A DNA stretch of 64,000 nt from Monomorium pharaonis (Eukaryota > Arthropoda > Insecta > Hymenoptera > Formicidae). The notes under the pieces are model-generated. The model worked only from the letters and a program-made list of their open reading frames with translations, was not told where the DNA came from and did not search any database. The DNA is taken from assembly GCF_013373865.1 (NCBI RefSeq), contig NC_050467.1, forward strand, positions 21,412,996 to 21,476,995. Direction: 5' to 3'. The translations under genes and the position numbers were made by a program. Shown here one piece after another: positions 61,224-64,000 of this stretch (its first letter is position 1; each line of letters begins with the position of its first letter).

Positions 61224-64000
61224 TACGATTAAACTCTATTTTGTCCATAAATAATTAAAACATTTAACATTCAAAATGATGGAACAAATGCATCGTTTAT
61301 ACGCTGTTTGATATACTAAAGGTAAAATAATGATCATTATAGCAGTCTATTGAACTACTTATCGAAATCAATTGAAAAACACAAACGCTTCAGATCAATT
61401 GGACAATCAGAATAAATCGAGGAATGTTATTTCACGATAAATAAACTTATCAATCTTGCAACAAAACTGTATAAATAATTTGAAAGTAGAGATATTCTGA
61501 TATTCTATCAAACGTTTCTCGTGCAATAAAAATTAAACGAATCTAAATTATATTTTTTTATTGTGTGATCTCTCACGTAATAATATTTTTTCTCAAGTTT
61601 CCTGCACAGTTGACATTTAGTCATCACGTAATATAATAAAACACGTACGTAAAGCTTCTTTATTAAGGTTCCACGGTCGGAAAAGCACATTTTAACGTGA
61701 CGCACCGTTATGGCGTTATCGAAAAAGCTACTGTGTCAAATATGGCGAAGGTGGCACCGCGAGTAATGGCGCTTATACGGTGTGCCATGGGAAAGAAGGC
61801 TCTAAAAAAGAATTTCACAGGCAGTTAAAGGGCTAATATCACGCGCATGTAGTCGCCTTTACTTAAGAGCCTTCGCGGCCGTAAAAATACCTACCGAAAT
61901 TCGCTTTCACGGTACGGAACGACGGCGGACACGCACCGGCTATTCTTTTGAATTCAGGCGATCCGCCGTTCAACGTTTACATCGTATCTGCAGGGTACGC
62001 TGCATGCAATGCTCGTAAAAACTGTCTGGAAGAGGTCTGCGCGCTCGTGAATCGTAGCAAGAAAAAAAAAAACGGAAGGAACGAATACACTACGTCCAAA
62101 CAAGTCCAGGATCCCTCCGCGTGCCCACCGCGAACTCGCCCGCCAGGTCGCCTACCATCTTTGACAATCACCGTCGACCTCGTGGATGTACAGGTTCGCA
62201 AATTTGCTCTAGTCGAGTATCTCGGTCGCTGCGCACGCTGAAAGTCGCGCAAACAGACGTGCAAACAAGGCAGACGTGTGTGCCTCCTCCCCCCCCGCGA
62301 GAAAAAGAAAATGGAAACGCTATTTTGAAGTAGGCACACGTAGGAGGTGTCCCCGTGTCCTGATGTTTATTCCGCTCGTTGCGTCTCCTAATTGCCCGTA
62401 ACCGTTATAGAAACCATCGCTGAGGAGATTGTTTGAACGGATGTAGCGTGATTTTACGGTAATTGCGAAATTATTATTATTACATTTTTAATGATGCGGT
62501 GCCTATGGGGCAAGCTGTAATATTCTTTAGATGGGATTCGAGAAATGCCCTTCGTGCATGAAAATATTATTTGAGAATGAGTAAGTAAGTATACATCGCG
62601 GACAATATATTATTGCGATACTAATAAGAGTATTTTACTGCTCGTATAGGAAATATTTAATAACATATAGCTCACATTGTGCAGATATCCACAAGAAAGA
62701 ATTTTAATAATAAACGATATTACAGGAGAGTTTTTAATTGCAAAATAAATTGCATAAATAATAAATAGTACAAAAATAAAGATAATGCCTGAAGCACGAT
62801 ATTCTATGTTAAAAAATAAACTAAATATGCAAGATAAATAAAATGCGGCAACCGTTTTAAATTTTTAATGCAACAGAGTTTGGTTACATGAAATTTACAT
62901 GATCGTGGAATTCGTATCTCTGCATGTGGAACAAATTTTCGATTAAAATATACATATTATTTGTCTTTTATTTCGAATTATTCTATTTGTCGTATTTCTA
63001 TAATGTTTTGACAATAATAAAACATAATCATATACGCGTAAAACAGTTTTGATTTGACGTTGGCCGTAAAATATTGTGTTTTTCTATGTAATTAAGTATC
63101 ATCCCGCGAGGAAAATTACGCGCTATCTCGAAACATGGCATAATCGGAAGGCAAAAAATTTGGGCAGACATCCCAAGGAAGATATGCAACGCGGGAAGCG
63201 GTAACCTAACCTGCTGGTATTTCGGCAAGCGGGAAGCGGAAGTTACATTCCCACTGTCGGGGAACGTTTCTCTTTTTGCCCTTATCGGCAGTAATAATCC
63301 GCGGAGAGTACCGAGAAGCTGTGCGACAATCGGAGTATTCGGAGAGTTGAAGGTATCCGTAACCCATAACCACCCTTATCCGCGGGTTTGCGGTGGCGTT
63401 GACGACGGAACGGGAGCGATGCGGTTTACGGCGGAGGAAAAAAAAAAGGAAGGAAAGAGGGAAACAAGTTTTCCGCCCCTTTCCAACGCATACCACGGGC
63501 ATTACCGCGACACGAACCGGCACAAAGTATTTCCATTACGCGGCGATGTATTTTACCGGTGCATACTTCGTACGACGATTTTGCCCCATTTGAATTGTAA
63601 ACCACGATTTTCTTTTCCCCCTCCTAGTGAGTTATGCCGGTCGTTCTTCATTTTCGCGAAATGGAACGCCATTCGAAATATCTTGCGTTCTCGGCTGGCC
63701 TCGGCGAATATTAGTTGAATGTTATTATTACATCCGGCGACTTAGTGCAATGCGTCCACATGATGCGATCTCTACACAAGCTTGTTTAATGACAGTTGAA
63801 AAGATCGTTGGCAATTCACAAAATATATATCCATCTGTTCTCTGTTAACGAAGAAAACGTACGTCCCTTGTGATCGCGAAAGAAACCGATCATCCTTTGG
63901 ATCTATGCATGTAACTCTCTCTTGAGTCGCTAAACGCGTTTCCGATGGGCCGTCATGCGGCGAAACTTTGTTAAACTAAGGCGGTGAATGGCTAATCGTG
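61224..64000. other. gene-free stretch to window end
   Basis: AT-rich spacer with GC-rich islands at about 61700-62470 and 63060-63720. Frames up to 123 codons overlap on both strands and match nothing I recognise. A short tandem AGTAAGTA lies at about 62580. Confidence 0.5.

Overview
This window looks like non-coding DNA from an insect nuclear genome. The most likely source is a hymenopteran such as an ant; this is inferred, because no gene identifies the species. The reasons are a patchwork of AT-rich and GC-rich blocks at the kilobase scale, frequent CpG with no sign of depletion, many long (CT)n/(GA)n tracts, (CGA)n/(GTC)n-type trinucleotide runs, and almost no open reading frame that resembles a conserved protein. 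The longest chance frames (about 150-200 codons) lie in GC-rich blocks where stops are scarce, are low-complexity or arginine/serine-rich, and several begin at TTG or CTG. I recognise no host protein-coding exon with confidence and no tRNA, rRNA or CRISPR.

The only clear protein homology is at 45900-46612. This is a fragment of a non-LTR retrotransposon (LINE, of CR1/L2-like type judged from the reverse transcriptase C-terminus). A short RT palm fragment and the intact C-terminal end are separated by a 19-unit, 10-bp minisatellite, and the whole is bracketed by (CT)n tracts. A second mobile-element relic is a 187-bp foldback/MITE-like element at 61035-61221, with long imperfect inverted arms and TA on both sides.

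The most interesting regulatory-type signal is at about 26351-26378. A polypyrimidine tract and 3' splice site are joined directly to a perfect 5' splice site (TTTCAG|GTAAGT), which is the signature of a zero-length-exon recursive splice site. If real, it places this part of the window inside a very long intron transcribed from the + strand. Two other CAG|GTAAG motifs on the + strand (38371 and 54558) are compatible with that but weaker.

Layout: 1-9590 is mostly AT-rich with several microsatellites, including a (TC)n and an (AG)n tract in inverted orientation 230 bp apart. 9590-10560, 12900-16680 and 20080-24380 are GC-rich gene-free blocks separated by AT-rich spacers. 26340-27360 holds the recursive-splice candidate followed by a CpG-rich block. 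36600-38580 contains a long pyrimidine-rich block and a GC-rich stretch ending at a donor-like site. 43180-45300 is GC-rich and carries a 72-bp diverged direct duplication. 45600-46650 holds a 30-bp perfect palindrome and the LINE/minisatellite composite. 53700-54600 has a diverged duplicated block of about 115-127 bp. 56800-64000 alternates AT-rich spacer (with small tandem duplications and the MITE) and GC-rich islands.
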